Shown: positions 17,508 to 26,850 of the stretch, piece by piece | Layout of the letters: each line of letters starts with the position of its first letter | Position numbering within the stretch: the first letter of the stretch is position 1 | NCBI RefSeq assembly: GCF_000758685.1 | Contig: NZ_CP009286.1 | Location: forward strand, 4,122,501-4,186,500 | Length of the DNA stretch: 64,000 nt | Direction of reading: 5' to 3' | DNA from: Paenibacillus stellifer | Lineage (GTDB): Bacteria > Bacillota > Bacilli > Paenibacillales > Paenibacillaceae | The notes under the pieces: model-generated | Database searches by the model: none | What the model saw: only the letters and a program-made list of their open reading frames with translations | Told to the model about the DNA's origin: nothing | Program-made: the position numbers and the translations under genes

Positions 17508-17960
17508 CTATTTGAACCATTTCAGCAGGCTGTACGGCACATAATTGCCGACTCCGACGCTGCCGCCGGGACTGACCTTCGCCCCGATGACCGCCGGGTT
17601 GAACGTGTTCGGAATATCCAGCTTGCCGGCCCGGATGCTGTCTTTGGTTAAAGACACCTCCAGTTCCTCGCCGCTATCCAGATACAGAACCGCCTTGATC
17701 TCGGCTCCTACCTGCAGCTGATAGACAGGCCTCCCGGTGTTGTCCTTGACGTCGAATACGCCGGGAACCGAGTTAACAACGCTTGAATAGGGATTGCCGA
17801 TTGGCTCATTCTTCAGAATATCGAAGACCGGCGCTTCCTCGTGGTCCAGCAGTATGCTGACCATCAGTCCGTCCGGCGCCTGCTCTACGATGAGGTAGCG
17901 TCCTGCGAACGCCAGCGGAATGGAGTACTCCTCAAATTGATAGCCTAAAATAAGTGTCAT
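17508..17960 (-). CDS. Hypothetical protein, 150 residues
   Basis: I do not recognise a family. The protein begins MTLILGYQFEEYSIPLAFAGRYLIV and appears all-beta and soluble, with no signal peptide or membrane helix. Several acidic turns and a Gly/Val-rich C-terminus (SPGGSVGVGNYVPYSLL) are visible. The ATG at 17960 has GGGAGG eight bases upstream; a longer open frame to 18017 would overlap the ABC exporter gene. Being 53 bases behind that gene, it is probably co-transcribed with it. Confidence 0.65.
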   Translation of the reverse strand: MTLILGYQFEEYSIPLAFAGRYLIVEQAPDGLMVSILLDHEEAPVFDILKNEPIGNPYSSVVNSVPGVFDVKDNTGRPVYQLQVGAEIKAVLYLDSGEELEVSLTKDSIRAGKLDIPNTFNPAVIGAKVSPGGSVGVGNYVPYSLLKWFK

Positions 17961-18013
17961 GATCTTTCCCTCCCAGACATTCTCACTTCGACACCGGGAA
18001 GACGGAACCCTGC

Positions 18014-19807
18014 TCACATATTTTTCAATTTGAAGAACTCGCCCTTCATTTCAAGCAGCTCGTCGTAGCTGCCGACCTCCACGATCTTCCCCTGCTTCAT
18101 AACGACAATCCGGTCCGCATTCTTGATGGTGGACAGCCGATGCGCCACGATAAAGGTGGTCCGGCCATGCATCAGCCGCTCGATCGCGCTCTGGACATGC
18201 CGTTCCGATACGTTATCCAGCGCCGAGGTTGCTTCATCCAGGATGATAATCTTCGGATCGCGGACCAGCGCCCGCGCAATGGCAATCCGCTGCCGCTGGC
18301 CGCCGGACAGCTTGCCGCCATGCTCGCCGACGGATGTCTCCAGCCCTTGGGGCAGACTGTCGATCACATCCTGCAGATTGGCCATGTATACCGCCTGCTG
18401 CACCTGCTCATCACTGATGTTCGGCAGGCCGTACGTTATATTTTCACGGATCGTACCCGAGAACAGAATATTGTTCTGAAGCACAATCGCCAGCGACTGG
18501 CGGTACTGCCTCATGCTCAGCTCATCCATCGGAACGCCGTCCACCTTGATGATCCCGCTCTGGGGCTTGTAGAAGCCGATAATGAGATTCAGGATGGTGG
18601 ATTTGCCCGAACCGGATTCCCCGACGAAGGCGATCGTCTCGCCCGCCCGGATATCCAGCGAGAAATCTTTCAGCACATGCCGCTCGGACTCCGAATAGCG
18701 GAAGCCGACACCCCGGAAGCTGTATGCCCCGTCGACTGCGTCCAGCTTCGTGCGGCCCTTGTACTCCTCCGTCTCGTTCGACAGCAGCACCTCGGAGACG
18801 GAGTGCAGGGATTCCATGCCTTTGACCAGGTTCGGATACACGTTCAGGATGGAGGTCACCGACCCGATGATCATGTTGAAAAAGCCCTGGTACATGACGA
18901 TATCGCCGATCTCCATATACCCCAGATGCGCGAGATAGGCGGTGAAGAACAGACAGCCGACCTGGAACAGCTGGAACACAACCCAGCTGGAAGAACCGAA
19001 ATAGGCCTCAAGCACATCAAGCATATGTCCCCGCTGGCGGATATTTTCCAGCGCAGCGTCGACCTTGCGGATTTCGACCTCCTCCAGGCCGTGTGCGCGG
19101 GTAACCGGGATCATCTCCACTGTCTCCGATACCTTGCCGGACATTTCTTCAATATTCCGGCGCACCTCGCGGTTGCGCTGGGACATCCGCGAACGGAACA
19201 GACGGACCAGATAAATCGAAGTCGGAGCCATCAGTGCGAAGAAGAGCGCAACCATCCAGCTGTGGTACAGCGTCAGTCCCACCACAACTGCCAGGTTGAT
19301 GCCTGCCGGAATGACGGTCATCATCATTTGCCGGGACAGGAAGTCGATCGCTTCCACGTCGCGCAGTACCTTGGATTGCAGCCTCCCTGCGTTCATATCG
19401 CCGTGATAACCGAGCGACAGCTGCTGCAGCTTGCGGACGAGGGTGCTGCGAAGTCCGGCTTCCACATGGCGGGCTGCCTGGCTGATATATTTGATGTGCA
19501 TCGTATGCGTGGGAATATTCTGCACGATGACGATGAAGATCACGGCGAAATTAATCCAGAATTCCTGCATGGAATGGCGGTTCGGGTAACTGACAATATT
19601 GATGATATTGGCCGTTACAACAGGCAGCACCCAGACCGGCGAGGTCTTCAACATATAATAGAAAGCGGACAGCGCCAGCTTTCGGTTATGTTCCCGGAAG
19701 AGACGCGACAGCAGCACGAAGGGACTTCTGTTCCCTTTATTGTCGCTCTCCGCCTGGAACCATTTCGTGTAATCCAGGGTGGATTCCGTTTTTGCCATTA
19801 CATTCAC
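18014..19807 (-). CDS. ABC transporter, fused permease and ATPase (exporter half-transporter)
   Basis: A 597-residue type IV exporter. Six transmembrane helices lie in residues about 40-330, and the nucleotide-binding domain carries GESGSGKST (Walker A), VLQNNILFSGTIRENI (Q-loop region), LSGGQRQRIAIARAL (signature), KIIILDEATSALD (Walker B) and IVAHRLST (H-loop). It probably works as a homodimer, since no second half-transporter is nearby. The divergent AraC-type regulator at 19972 is its likely controller. The substrate cannot be inferred; multidrug, lipid and peptide exporters share this architecture. Confidence 0.92.
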   Translation of the reverse strand: MNVMAKTESTLDYTKWFQAESDNKGNRSPFVLLSRLFREHNRKLALSAFYYMLKTSPVWVLPVVTANIINIVSYPNRHSMQEFWINFAVIFIVIVQNIPTHTMHIKYISQAARHVEAGLRSTLVRKLQQLSLGYHGDMNAGRLQSKVLRDVEAIDFLSRQMMMTVIPAGINLAVVVGLTLYHSWMVALFFALMAPTSIYLVRLFRSRMSQRNREVRRNIEEMSGKVSETVEMIPVTRAHGLEEVEIRKVDAALENIRQRGHMLDVLEAYFGSSSWVVFQLFQVGCLFFTAYLAHLGYMEIGDIVMYQGFFNMIIGSVTSILNVYPNLVKGMESLHSVSEVLLSNETEEYKGRTKLDAVDGAYSFRGVGFRYSESERHVLKDFSLDIRAGETIAFVGESGSGKSTILNLIIGFYKPQSGIIKVDGVPMDELSMRQYRQSLAIVLQNNILFSGTIRENITYGLPNISDEQVQQAVYMANLQDVIDSLPQGLETSVGEHGGKLSGGQRQRIAIARALVRDPKIIILDEATSALDNVSERHVQSAIERLMHGRTTFIVAHRLSTIKNADRIVVMKQGKIVEVGSYDELLEMKGEFFKLKNM

Positions 19808-19880
19808 TACCTTTTCGCTTATAATCGGATTCAGAAGGAAGAAAGTCTTCTACAGCCGAATCGGCTTTTTTCGTAAAGCC

Positions 19881-19909
19881 AGTATAGCCCCGGGCGAAAT
19901 ATTCTTCAC
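19881..19909 (-). promoter_or_regulatory. Possible promoter of the ABC exporter gene
   Basis: On the minus strand TATACT (19886-19881) lies 17 bases after GTGAAG (19909-19904). The -35 match is weak (three of six), as expected if an activator such as the divergent AraC protein is needed. Confidence 0.35.
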
Positions 19910-19971
19910 TAACTTATTCGGTCTTGTTTTGCCCCGGAATAAACATAATCGGTCATAGGGAGCTGATCAGT

Positions 19972-20898
19972 ATGGGCGCTTTGAAAGATAACGCCGTCTA
20001 TTACCCGCATGTCCGCACAGATCTCTGCCTGCACGCGCCGCATATCCGCTCGGTATCGAAAGGCTGGACCTGCTGCCGGCATATTCACCATATGATGTTC
20101 GAGTTTCTGCTCGTACGCAGCGGCGAGCTGAACGCCTTCGCCGGAAAATCGGAGAAGGTGCTCCGCGAGGGCGATCTTCTGATCGTATCGCCGATGCAGC
20201 TTCACGGCTACGACACAAGAGATTCGGAAGAGGCCTCGTTCAGTGTGGCCCATGTGCAGGTCAGTGACGAGGAGCTGCTGCATCTGTTCCAGACCGTAAA
20301 TGAAGGCTTCTACCCGGCCGGTCATCGCCTCAATGAAGCGTTGAAGCCGCTAATCCGCCAGCTCTTCGAGACGCTGGACGGCGACCGAATCCGCAGCATA
20401 TCCGTTATGACCAAGGTATTCCCGCTGGTGGAGACCATTCAGGAGCATTTTGCCGCAACTGCCGCAGCTCTTCCGGCCGAAGAGCTGACGGAACCGGCGT
20501 ACCTTATCGCCAGGGAGATTGAGAGCATGCTTCACCGGCGGTTGGACACCGAGCAGGATGTCTCCCTCATCGGATCGGACGCCTCCGCAGAAGCCGAAGC
20601 AAGCAACTGGCTGGAGGAAATTTCGGCCCGGCTGAACATCAGCCGCCGCCATTGCCACCGTCTGTTCAGCCAGGCATACGGTATGTCCCCCCGCCAGTAC
20701 CTGATGATTCTCAAGCAGCAGGAGGCGATGCAGATGCTGGAGCGAAGCAGCGATTCCATCGAACTGATCGCTTACCGGCTCGGCTATGTGAACGCCCAGA
20801 GCTTCATCCGCCAGTTCTCGGCCTGGGTGGGCTGCACACCGGGCACGTTCCGCAGACAGAAGCCGGAATCGGTGAATTTCCTGGCTCCGCCGAGCTGA
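19972..20898 (+). CDS. AraC family transcriptional regulator with N-terminal cupin domain
   Basis: A 308-residue soluble regulator. Residues about 35-110 form an AraC-type cupin ligand-binding domain (HHMMFEFLLVRSGELNAF, VSPMQLHGYD). The C-terminal 100 residues are a double helix-turn-helix (LNISRRHCHRLFSQAYGMSPRQYL and AYRLGYVNAQSFIRQFSAWVGCTPGTFRR). The ATG at 19972 has AGGGAG nine bases upstream, better than the longer frame from 19924. It is divergent from the ABC exporter and probably regulates it. The ligand is unknown. Confidence 0.9.
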   Translation: MGALKDNAVYYPHVRTDLCLHAPHIRSVSKGWTCCRHIHHMMFEFLLVRSGELNAFAGKSEKVLREGDLLIVSPMQLHGYDTRDSEEASFSVAHVQVSDEELLHLFQTVNEGFYPAGHRLNEALKPLIRQLFETLDGDRIRSISVMTKVFPLVETIQEHFAATAAALPAEELTEPAYLIAREIESMLHRRLDTEQDVSLIGSDASAEAEASNWLEEISARLNISRRHCHRLFSQAYGMSPRQYLMILKQQEAMQMLERSSDSIELIAYRLGYVNAQSFIRQFSAWVGCTPGTFRRQKPESVNFLAPPS

Positions 20899-20969
20899 GG
20901 CGGGAGGGGCATGCCTTTCGGATAGCGGCAGCGGTAGACATGCAATAGAGTAATTTCCCTGTGACAGCA

Positions 20970-21014
20970 AGAACCGCAGTCCATGAGCCGATTCGGCCTA
21001 CGGACTGCGGTTCT
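20970..21014. terminator. Shared stem-loop between convergent genes
   Basis: AGAACCGCAGTCC (20970-20982) and GGACTGCGGTTCT (21002-21014) are perfect 13-base complements between the AraC gene and the convergent hydrolase gene. U-tracts are poor on both strands. Confidence 0.6.
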
Positions 21015-21016
21015 AT

Positions 21017-21841
21017 TTAGATGGAACGCAGAAATTCGTCAAAACAAGTATAGAACTCTTCCTTGTCACTCAAATACACATTATGGTGGGGATGCGACAT
21101 CGTATACGACCGGCAATTGGCGATGAGGGCCTGCATCCTGGACAATTCCTCGTCGGGGACGGCTTCGTTGTCTTTGGCTCTGACAAGCAGCACCGGACAT
21201 TCAATAGATGGCAGCAAGTGATGCCAATCCTGATTGTAGGCGATACCGACAGCCATCGCCTCCGTGCTGAACAGCATGTTGTAGCCTTCCGGCGTTTCAA
21301 TCAAACTGCTCATGAAATAGGAATAGCTTATCTCCGTAGTCGCCTCTTTCCGGATGTAGTAATCCGCTTGCTTCAAGCTGTCGAAAGGCAGCGGCCAGTC
21401 TTTCGTAACAGGGTCCACAGCCTTAATCTCGCTCAAGGGGATACGGCTTCGCTCGGCCGGTCCGGCCGGAGACTTGTCCAGAATGGCCAGCGCCTCTACT
21501 AGCTTCGGATCGAGAGCGGCCAGATAACCGGCGACTTGTCCGCCCATCGAGTGCCCCACTACGATCGCGGAATCAATCTCCAGAATATTTAGCAATTGAA
21601 CCATATCATCAGCCATTTCCTCAGCGGTGTATCGGCACAATGGCTTGCCGCTCCAGCCGTGGCCTCGCTGATCCGGAGCGATGATCCGGTATCTATCTCC
21701 ATATCGCTGCATGAAGTCGTACCAGGTCTCCCCTCTGCCCCATCTGCCATGAAGACAGAGAATAGCCGGTCCCTTGCTACCGGTATCCAGGTAGAACAAA
21801 TCGACATCATTTAATTTGGCAAATCTTCTGTGCAAATTCAT
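21017..21841 (-). CDS. Alpha/beta hydrolase
   Basis: A 274-residue alpha/beta-hydrolase fold protein with the oxyanion-hole motif LHGRWGRGETW, the nucleophile elbow VVGHSMGGQ (Ser near residue 105), the acid in the AKDNEAVPDEE region, and the catalytic His in MSHPHHNVYL. Length and motifs fit the epoxide hydrolase/haloalkane dehalogenase/esterase group; no finer assignment is justified. The ATG at 21841 has GGAGGG upstream. The longer frame from 21874 lacks a binding site. It is monocistronic and convergent with the AraC gene. Confidence 0.88.
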   Translation of the reverse strand: MNLHRRFAKLNDVDLFYLDTGSKGPAILCLHGRWGRGETWYDFMQRYGDRYRIIAPDQRGHGWSGKPLCRYTAEEMADDMVQLLNILEIDSAIVVGHSMGGQVAGYLAALDPKLVEALAILDKSPAGPAERSRIPLSEIKAVDPVTKDWPLPFDSLKQADYYIRKEATTEISYSYFMSSLIETPEGYNMLFSTEAMAVGIAYNQDWHHLLPSIECPVLLVRAKDNEAVPDEELSRMQALIANCRSYTMSHPHHNVYLSDKEEFYTCFDEFLRSI

Positions 21842-21951
21842 GGTTACCCTCCGGATGGTTTTCTCATCCGCCATTATAGAACAAATGTTCTCATAATGTA
21901 TATAACTTACATCATAGCCTTTCTTATAGACTGCTAACTACCGGGATAGGC

Positions 21952-23121
21952 TTATTGCAGATTAAGCCCGCCCTCATTCCGCGCGCGCAGCAGCGTATGC
22001 CGGTTAGGGCGGATTACATGGGCTTCCTCCAGGCTGCGCCGCAGCAGATCGCCGCTCACTCCAAGCTCTTCTATCGTTGACGGTCCGTGAACGGCGTGCA
22101 GCAGCGCGCGAATCTCATCCGGGCCCGGAACACGGTCGATCTCCTTGCGGATCTGATCCCATTTGGCGTCATTCCGGATCTCGGGTCTGGCGGCGATTTC
22201 GTGGTACAGCGCCGATATTTCGGCACAGGCTACGCCGACCTTCGCCCCGTGAAGCAGCTGCCGCCGGCCGGTGCGGATATATTCCATCTCCCAATAATGG
22301 GACAGATGATGCTCTGCGGCGGATGCGGGATGAGACTGCCCGAAGAGCTGGATGGCCAGTCCCGACTCCATCAGCGCTTCCGTCAAAATGCGGATTCCTT
22401 CCTCCGTCCGCTCCCCGATCTCCTTCACATGGCTTACGCACGCCAGCAGGGCCGATTCAGTCAGCCCGGCAATCTCCGGCGAGTAAGGCTCTTCGGCGGT
22501 TATACGCCCGAACTTCCAGTCGAACAGCGCGGTATACTTGCCCAGCATGTCGCCGAATCCGGCCGCGATCATGGGCGCAGGCGCAGCCTTCAGAATATTC
22601 GTGTCGGCAAATATAGCCGCCGGACCCACTACCCGTATTGTCAGCTTATTGCCTCGGATAATGAGCGGCGCGCCGCTTGAGGTGAAGCCGTCGACGGATG
22701 GTGCGGTCGGAACGGACACGAACGGCAGCCCTGCCGTATAGGCGGCGTACCGGGCGATGTCGGTCAAAGTTCCCGAGCCTGCCACGACAACCACATCCGA
22801 CTTGTTTCCCTGGAGCGCCAGCAGCACCTGCACGACGGATGCTTCGTCGGCAATCACATCCCCCTGCTCGTTCGGCAGCACCAGCGTGACTAAGGCGGCA
22901 GTCCCGCCTTCCTCAAGCAGCGCCTCCAGCCTCTCCCCTGCCGCAGCAAAGGTATGACTGTCCGCCACCAACAGCGGGGAACGCCAGCCCTTTTCCCGGA
23001 TAAAAGGCGGGGCAAGGCTCAGCGCGCCTGGTCTGATATCAATCTTTTCAGGAAGGCCCGTTACCGAGACGCCCATTTGATCCGACAACGCCCGGATTTT
23101 GCTTAACAGATTCTCCGACAT
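21952..23121 (-). CDS. araM: sn-glycerol-1-phosphate dehydrogenase, AraM/EgsA-like
   Basis: A 389-residue metal-dependent dehydrogenase that reduces dihydroxyacetone phosphate to sn-glycerol-1-phosphate with NAD(P)H. Visible family motifs are the dinucleotide site VVVVAGSGTLTDIARY, SVPTAPSVDGFTSSGAPL, the metal site AAGFGDMLGK and HPASAAEHHLSHYWEM, and LLHGAKVGVA. In Bacillus subtilis AraM makes the G1P for heptaprenylglyceryl phosphate synthesis and sits in the arabinose operon. Here no ara genes adjoin it, so the symbol is by homology only. The ATG has GGAGAGGATG upstream. Confidence 0.88.
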   Translation of the reverse strand: MSENLLSKIRALSDQMGVSVTGLPEKIDIRPGALSLAPPFIREKGWRSPLLVADSHTFAAAGERLEALLEEGGTAALVTLVLPNEQGDVIADEASVVQVLLALQGNKSDVVVVAGSGTLTDIARYAAYTAGLPFVSVPTAPSVDGFTSSGAPLIIRGNKLTIRVVGPAAIFADTNILKAAPAPMIAAGFGDMLGKYTALFDWKFGRITAEEPYSPEIAGLTESALLACVSHVKEIGERTEEGIRILTEALMESGLAIQLFGQSHPASAAEHHLSHYWEMEYIRTGRRQLLHGAKVGVACAEISALYHEIAARPEIRNDAKWDQIRKEIDRVPGPDEIRALLHAVHGPSTIEELGVSGDLLRRSLEEAHVIRPNRHTLLRARNEGGLNLQ

Positions 23122-23173
23122 GTCTACTCATCCTCTCCATCTGACATCTGATACCTATGATTCTAGCAGACAA

Positions 23174-23203
23174 CGGCGCAATCCCCGGAGAGAGATTGCG
23201 CCG
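23174..23203 (-). terminator. Terminator after the membrane AraC regulator
   Basis: CGGCGCAATC (23174-23183) pairs with GATTGCGCCG (23194-23203) around a ten-base loop. On the minus strand it is followed by TTGTC, so the U-tract is weak. It separates the regulator from the G1P dehydrogenase gene. Confidence 0.55.
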
Positions 23204-23234
23204 CTATTGTGGCAAATCGCTATTCAGACATCCC

Positions 23235-25592
23235 CTAGCTTCCACTTCCATCACGCTCTTGTGGCCCGGCGTCGCTCCGGTCAGCGGAAGTATGCTGGAG
23301 ACGATATTCCATGGGGGAGATTCCCTCGCTTTTTCGGAAGGCGCGGATGAAGGTGTTCCGGTTATTGAATCCGACCGATGCCCAAATATCCTGAATCAGC
23401 ATCGTGGATTGCGCAAGCAGCTCCTTCGCCTTCTCGATTCTTCGTTCCTGCAAATATTGGGCGAATGGCTTGCCGAGTTCCTTCTTCAAGAGCCGCGACA
23501 TATAGTTCGGGGTGGTGTGGAACTTGTCGGCGAGCGCCTCAAGATGGATGTCCTCATGATAGTTCGCATCGATGTAGGGCTTGAAGGCCAGGGAATCCAG
23601 CCTGCCGGTATGCGGCTCCAGGGTATTCATTATCTGATTGAAGTAATCCGTTATGAACGCCGTCATGCTCGCAAGCGAGACGGGATGCTCGGAGAGAATC
23701 ACGCGCATGTATTCCCGGTAGGCGGCTTCCGGAAGCGTTTTGTCCTTTTGCTTAAGCACCTGCGAGCCGATGATGAAGAGATGCATGCACAGTTCCTTCA
23801 CCGCGAGTCCGCTAAGGCCTACCGAGGCGTGGGTTCGTACGACCTTGTCCAGCAGCTCGAACAGTTCTTCCCGCTTGATGGAAGCAAGCAGATTGAAGAT
23901 GATTTTGTCTTCGCTTGAATTTAGCAGAAGGGTTACGGATTTCTCGTCTTCCTTGCCGTAGAAATATAGCCGCTCGTTCTCAAACGGCGAAAGCCGCCAG
24001 AGCGATTTCAACGCTTCAAGATAGGACTGCTGAATGCCGCCGAAGCCCTCATGGAAGCCGCCGATGCCTACAAAAAGATCCTGAATGATCTCGTCATGAC
24101 GGAACAGTCGGAACAGAGTATCCGAATACGCCTCAAGTTCATACCTCTCATCCTCCTGCCGCAAGTTCACGATCAAGCAGAACACATTCGATTCGATTTC
24201 GACGAGTATGCTTTGAAGCTCCGCAGGCACATTTTCCTTCAGCAGCCCGGCCATTTTCTCATAATACCGGTTCTGCTCGGTGTCGCTGTACTCCATATGA
24301 TAAGATTTGGTGAATTTGACGCGAATCAGCGCGGCGGCAAAGCCGTCGTAGCGGAAGTCTATTCCGCATTTGTCCAAAAATTCGCGAACGTCCTGCTCGT
24401 CCGGAATCCGGTTGTTCCGGAGCATCCGAACGATCCATTGCTCCATCGCCAGCGGCGAAATCGACGTCAGGCTGCTGTTCAACAGATTCATACTGTCCAT
24501 CATCCGGTGAAATTCCCGGTCCAGCACCTTGTATTCATTGACGGCCGGCTCCGGGGAAGGCGTGATCTTCAGAATGAGAGAATGCACGGGAGCGTAGAGC
24601 TTCTTGCTGAACAGGAACGACAACAGCACCGACAGCACCAGCGCGATGACCCAGAGGGTCCCCCACCACATCTTGAGGATCTTCATGCTCTCGCGGATAT
24701 CGGAGACGGGAAGGACCGCAATCATGTTCAGATTCTTGAAGACAAATCGGGTGCTCGTTTGAATCGCCAGCATCTCCTCATGTCCAATCGCCGTTCTCAA
24801 TACAGGGGAGCCGCCTATTTGAAACGTTTTGGCGAACCGGCGTACTTCGTCGTCAGGCTCGTTCATTTCGGTCGAAGCGATCAGTTCGCGGTTGTCGTCC
24901 ATCATGAACAGCATGCTGTTCGGGGTCAGCTTGGATTCGGCAAGCGATGCGATGATCGGGTCTACCTTCAGATTAATAACATAGAGATCATCCGAATGGT
25001 ATTCCGCAATCGCGGTCTGCACGATAGGCAGAATGTAGGCGCCGCTGCGTGAGCTTGACCGGGAAGGAGGAAGGATCTGAAAGGGGCGGCCTTGCGACCC
25101 GTAGTCATTCCAGAACGCTTCGGGATACTGCTCCAGCACATTTTTTCGCCCAAAAAAATCATCGGCCGGATAAGTTCCCTGATCGCTGATAATCAGCCCG
25201 TCTTTTTTCTTGTAGATAAACACGCTGTCCACGTAATCGCTCATCAAGCGAATCCGGTTCAGGGATTGAACGGTCTCGGAAACGACGGTATATTTCTCCG
25301 GACTGTCCACATGGAAAGTGGAGGAGAACAACTGCATGGCGTCGGGGTCAAGCGAAAGAAGATAATTCGAGTTATAGATTCCCGTAAACACGCTGTTCAG
25401 GCCGTCTGCTATATTGGAAAGAGATCTATTGTAATTCTGCTCCAGCTCGGATTCGAACACCCACAGATTGACCCGGTACGTGACGAGATTGATAAATTGA
25501 ATCAGCAAGGATACGACGAGGAAGAAAAAGAAAAACCGGTACAGCAGGCTTTGAAAAGCCCCCTTGAGCAGTGAACCCGCGCTCTTTAGCAT
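23235..25592 (-). CDS. Membrane-anchored AraC family regulator with extracellular sensor domain
   Basis: A protein of about 785 residues in the Paenibacillus layout of one-component sensor. An N-terminal helix (FFFFFLVVSLLIQFINLV), an extracellular Cache-like region of about 270 residues, a second helix (about 315-335, LWVIALVLSVLLSFLF), a linker with a YesN-like middle part, and a C-terminal AraC double helix-turn-helix (LEALADKFHTTPNYMSRLL and WASVGFNNRNTFIRAFR) follow in order. It is divergent from the sugar ABC transporter and should activate it in response to an extracellular ligand. Start 25592 is chosen because AGGGGGAG precedes it and the promoter -10 lies at 25629-25634; the longer frame (25661) would begin upstream of the transcript. 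Confidence 0.88.
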   Translation of the reverse strand: MLKSAGSLLKGAFQSLLYRFFFFFLVVSLLIQFINLVTYRVNLWVFESELEQNYNRSLSNIADGLNSVFTGIYNSNYLLSLDPDAMQLFSSTFHVDSPEKYTVVSETVQSLNRIRLMSDYVDSVFIYKKKDGLIISDQGTYPADDFFGRKNVLEQYPEAFWNDYGSQGRPFQILPPSRSSSRSGAYILPIVQTAIAEYHSDDLYVINLKVDPIIASLAESKLTPNSMLFMMDDNRELIASTEMNEPDDEVRRFAKTFQIGGSPVLRTAIGHEEMLAIQTSTRFVFKNLNMIAVLPVSDIRESMKILKMWWGTLWVIALVLSVLLSFLFSKKLYAPVHSLILKITPSPEPAVNEYKVLDREFHRMMDSMNLLNSSLTSISPLAMEQWIVRMLRNNRIPDEQDVREFLDKCGIDFRYDGFAAALIRVKFTKSYHMEYSDTEQNRYYEKMAGLLKENVPAELQSILVEIESNVFCLIVNLRQEDERYELEAYSDTLFRLFRHDEIIQDLFVGIGGFHEGFGGIQQSYLEALKSLWRLSPFENERLYFYGKEDEKSVTLLLNSSEDKIIFNLLASIKREELFELLDKVVRTHASVGLSGLAVKELCMHLFIIGSQVLKQKDKTLPEAAYREYMRVILSEHPVSLASMTAFITDYFNQIMNTLEPHTGRLDSLAFKPYIDANYHEDIHLEALADKFHTTPNYMSRLLKKELGKPFAQYLQERRIEKAKELLAQSTMLIQDIWASVGFNNRNTFIRAFRKSEGISPMEYRLQHTSADRSDAGPQERDGSGS

Positions 25593-25628
25593 CCCGTTTC
25601 TCCCCCTCAAAAAAAGAATTTGGTTTTT

Positions 25629-25658
25629 ATTATGTCCTCGCGATGTTACAACTGTCAA
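25629..25658 (-). promoter_or_regulatory. Promoter of the membrane AraC regulator
   Basis: On the minus strand TTGACA (25658-25653), an 18-base spacer and CATAAT (25634-25629) form a near-consensus sigma-A promoter. One of the three ATGTTACA boxes lies inside the spacer, which suggests autoregulation. Confidence 0.7.
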
Positions 25659-25756
25659 CATAATGTAATATAATCTGACTCAAAAAGGCGAAAAATGTTA
25701 CAAAGATCATATATGTACACTGGTATTTTCAATGATTAGGTCATTTTTTGTAACAT
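25643..25756. promoter_or_regulatory. Three ATGTTACA boxes in the divergent regulator/transporter control region
   Basis: ATGTTACA occurs at 25643-25650 and 25695-25702, and inverted (TGTAACAT) at 25749-25756. The spacings are 52 and 54 bases start to start, about five helical turns. They are the most likely binding sites for the AraC regulator, one overlapping its own promoter and the others upstream of the transporter. Confidence 0.5.
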
Positions 25757-25858
25757 CATGTCGAAAATGTCTGTTTCCCTGCCCCTGCCGGGCATCGTTT
25801 AATAAGGGTGTGGCCGGCAGCCATACCACAGCAGGACCGGAAAGGGGATGAATGCATA

Positions 25859-26827
25859 TTGGAGAACACCATTACGGCAGACAAGAAAAATCTGGAGGGG
25901 GTTAAGCGGAGAGGAGTGAGGCGGTCTAGCGTAAGCATCTATTTTAAAAAAAACATCCATTATTACATTCTGCTTCTGGTTCCCGCCTTGTATTTCATCA
26001 TTTTTCGTTATGGCCCGATCATCGGCAACGTGCTGGCCTTTCGAAGATATGTTCCCGGTGGCTCCATTTACGGAGAGTCGTGGGTCGGGCTGAAATTTTT
26101 CAGGTTATTTCTGCGCGATCCTAATTTTTGGGCGGCTTTCAAGAACACCTGGCTGCTCAGCTTCTATCATCTGCTAATCACGGTTCCGCTTGCGATCGTG
26201 TTCGCCCTGCTGGTGAACGAGATCAAGTCGGTCAAGCTGCGGAACGCGGTGCAGACCATCTCCTATTTTCCCAACTTTATTTCGATTGTCGTCGTTGTCG
26301 GCATGATGAAGGAGCTGCTGTCGCCCACCTATGGCCTGATTAACAAGGCGCTGGAGCTGGTCGGTCTTCCCTCCGTCTTTTTTATGAATGAACCGGGATG
26401 GTTCCGCACCCTGTATATCTCATCGGAGGTATGGCAGTACACCGGATGGAATTCGATCATCTTTTTTGCCGCGATCACAGCCATTGATCCCCATCTTTAC
26501 GAAGCCGCCGGGGTGGACGGTGCGAGCCGAATGAAGCAGATCTTTCATGTCACTCTGCCGCAGATGATGCCGACCATCGCTGTTGTGTACATCTTATCGC
26601 TCGGTCAGTTGATGAATGTTGCGTTCGAGAAAATTTTGCTGATGTATACCCCGAGTAATTCACAGGTCAGCGACGTGATCGAGACTTTCGTGTACCGGAT
26701 GGGACTGGAGAGCAGCAATTACAGCTATGCGACGGCGGTCGGACTGTTCAGTGGAATACTCGGGTTAATCATTGTCATTACGGCCAACTATTTGTCCAAA
26801 AAGGTGACCCGTTATTCCCTTTACTGA
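25859..26827 (+). CDS. Sugar ABC transporter permease, LplB family
   Basis: A 322-residue permease with six transmembrane helices and the EAA loop YEAAGVDGASRMKQIFHVTLP, typical of the CUT1 LplB/YteP group. It is the first gene of an operon with the second permease and a lipoprotein. No ATPase gene is present, as usual for these systems, which share an MsmX-type ATPase. A TTG at 25859 has AAGGGG 11 bases upstream and best fits the family length. The frame extends to 25808, but without a binding site. Confidence 0.9.
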   Translation: MENTITADKKNLEGVKRRGVRRSSVSIYFKKNIHYYILLLVPALYFIIFRYGPIIGNVLAFRRYVPGGSIYGESWVGLKFFRLFLRDPNFWAAFKNTWLLSFYHLLITVPLAIVFALLVNEIKSVKLRNAVQTISYFPNFISIVVVVGMMKELLSPTYGLINKALELVGLPSVFFMNEPGWFRTLYISSEVWQYTGWNSIIFFAAITAIDPHLYEAAGVDGASRMKQIFHVTLPQMMPTIAVVYILSLGQLMNVAFEKILLMYTPSNSQVSDVIETFVYRMGLESSNYSYATAVGLFSGILGLIIVITANYLSKKVTRYSLY

Positions 26828-26850
26828 ATCAGCCGGAAAGGAGAGATCCT

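Noticed and set aside
18140..19876. 578-codon open frame opposite the ABC exporter
   Set aside because: Shadow frame of a well-supported gene; His/Gln-rich nonsense protein with no motif.
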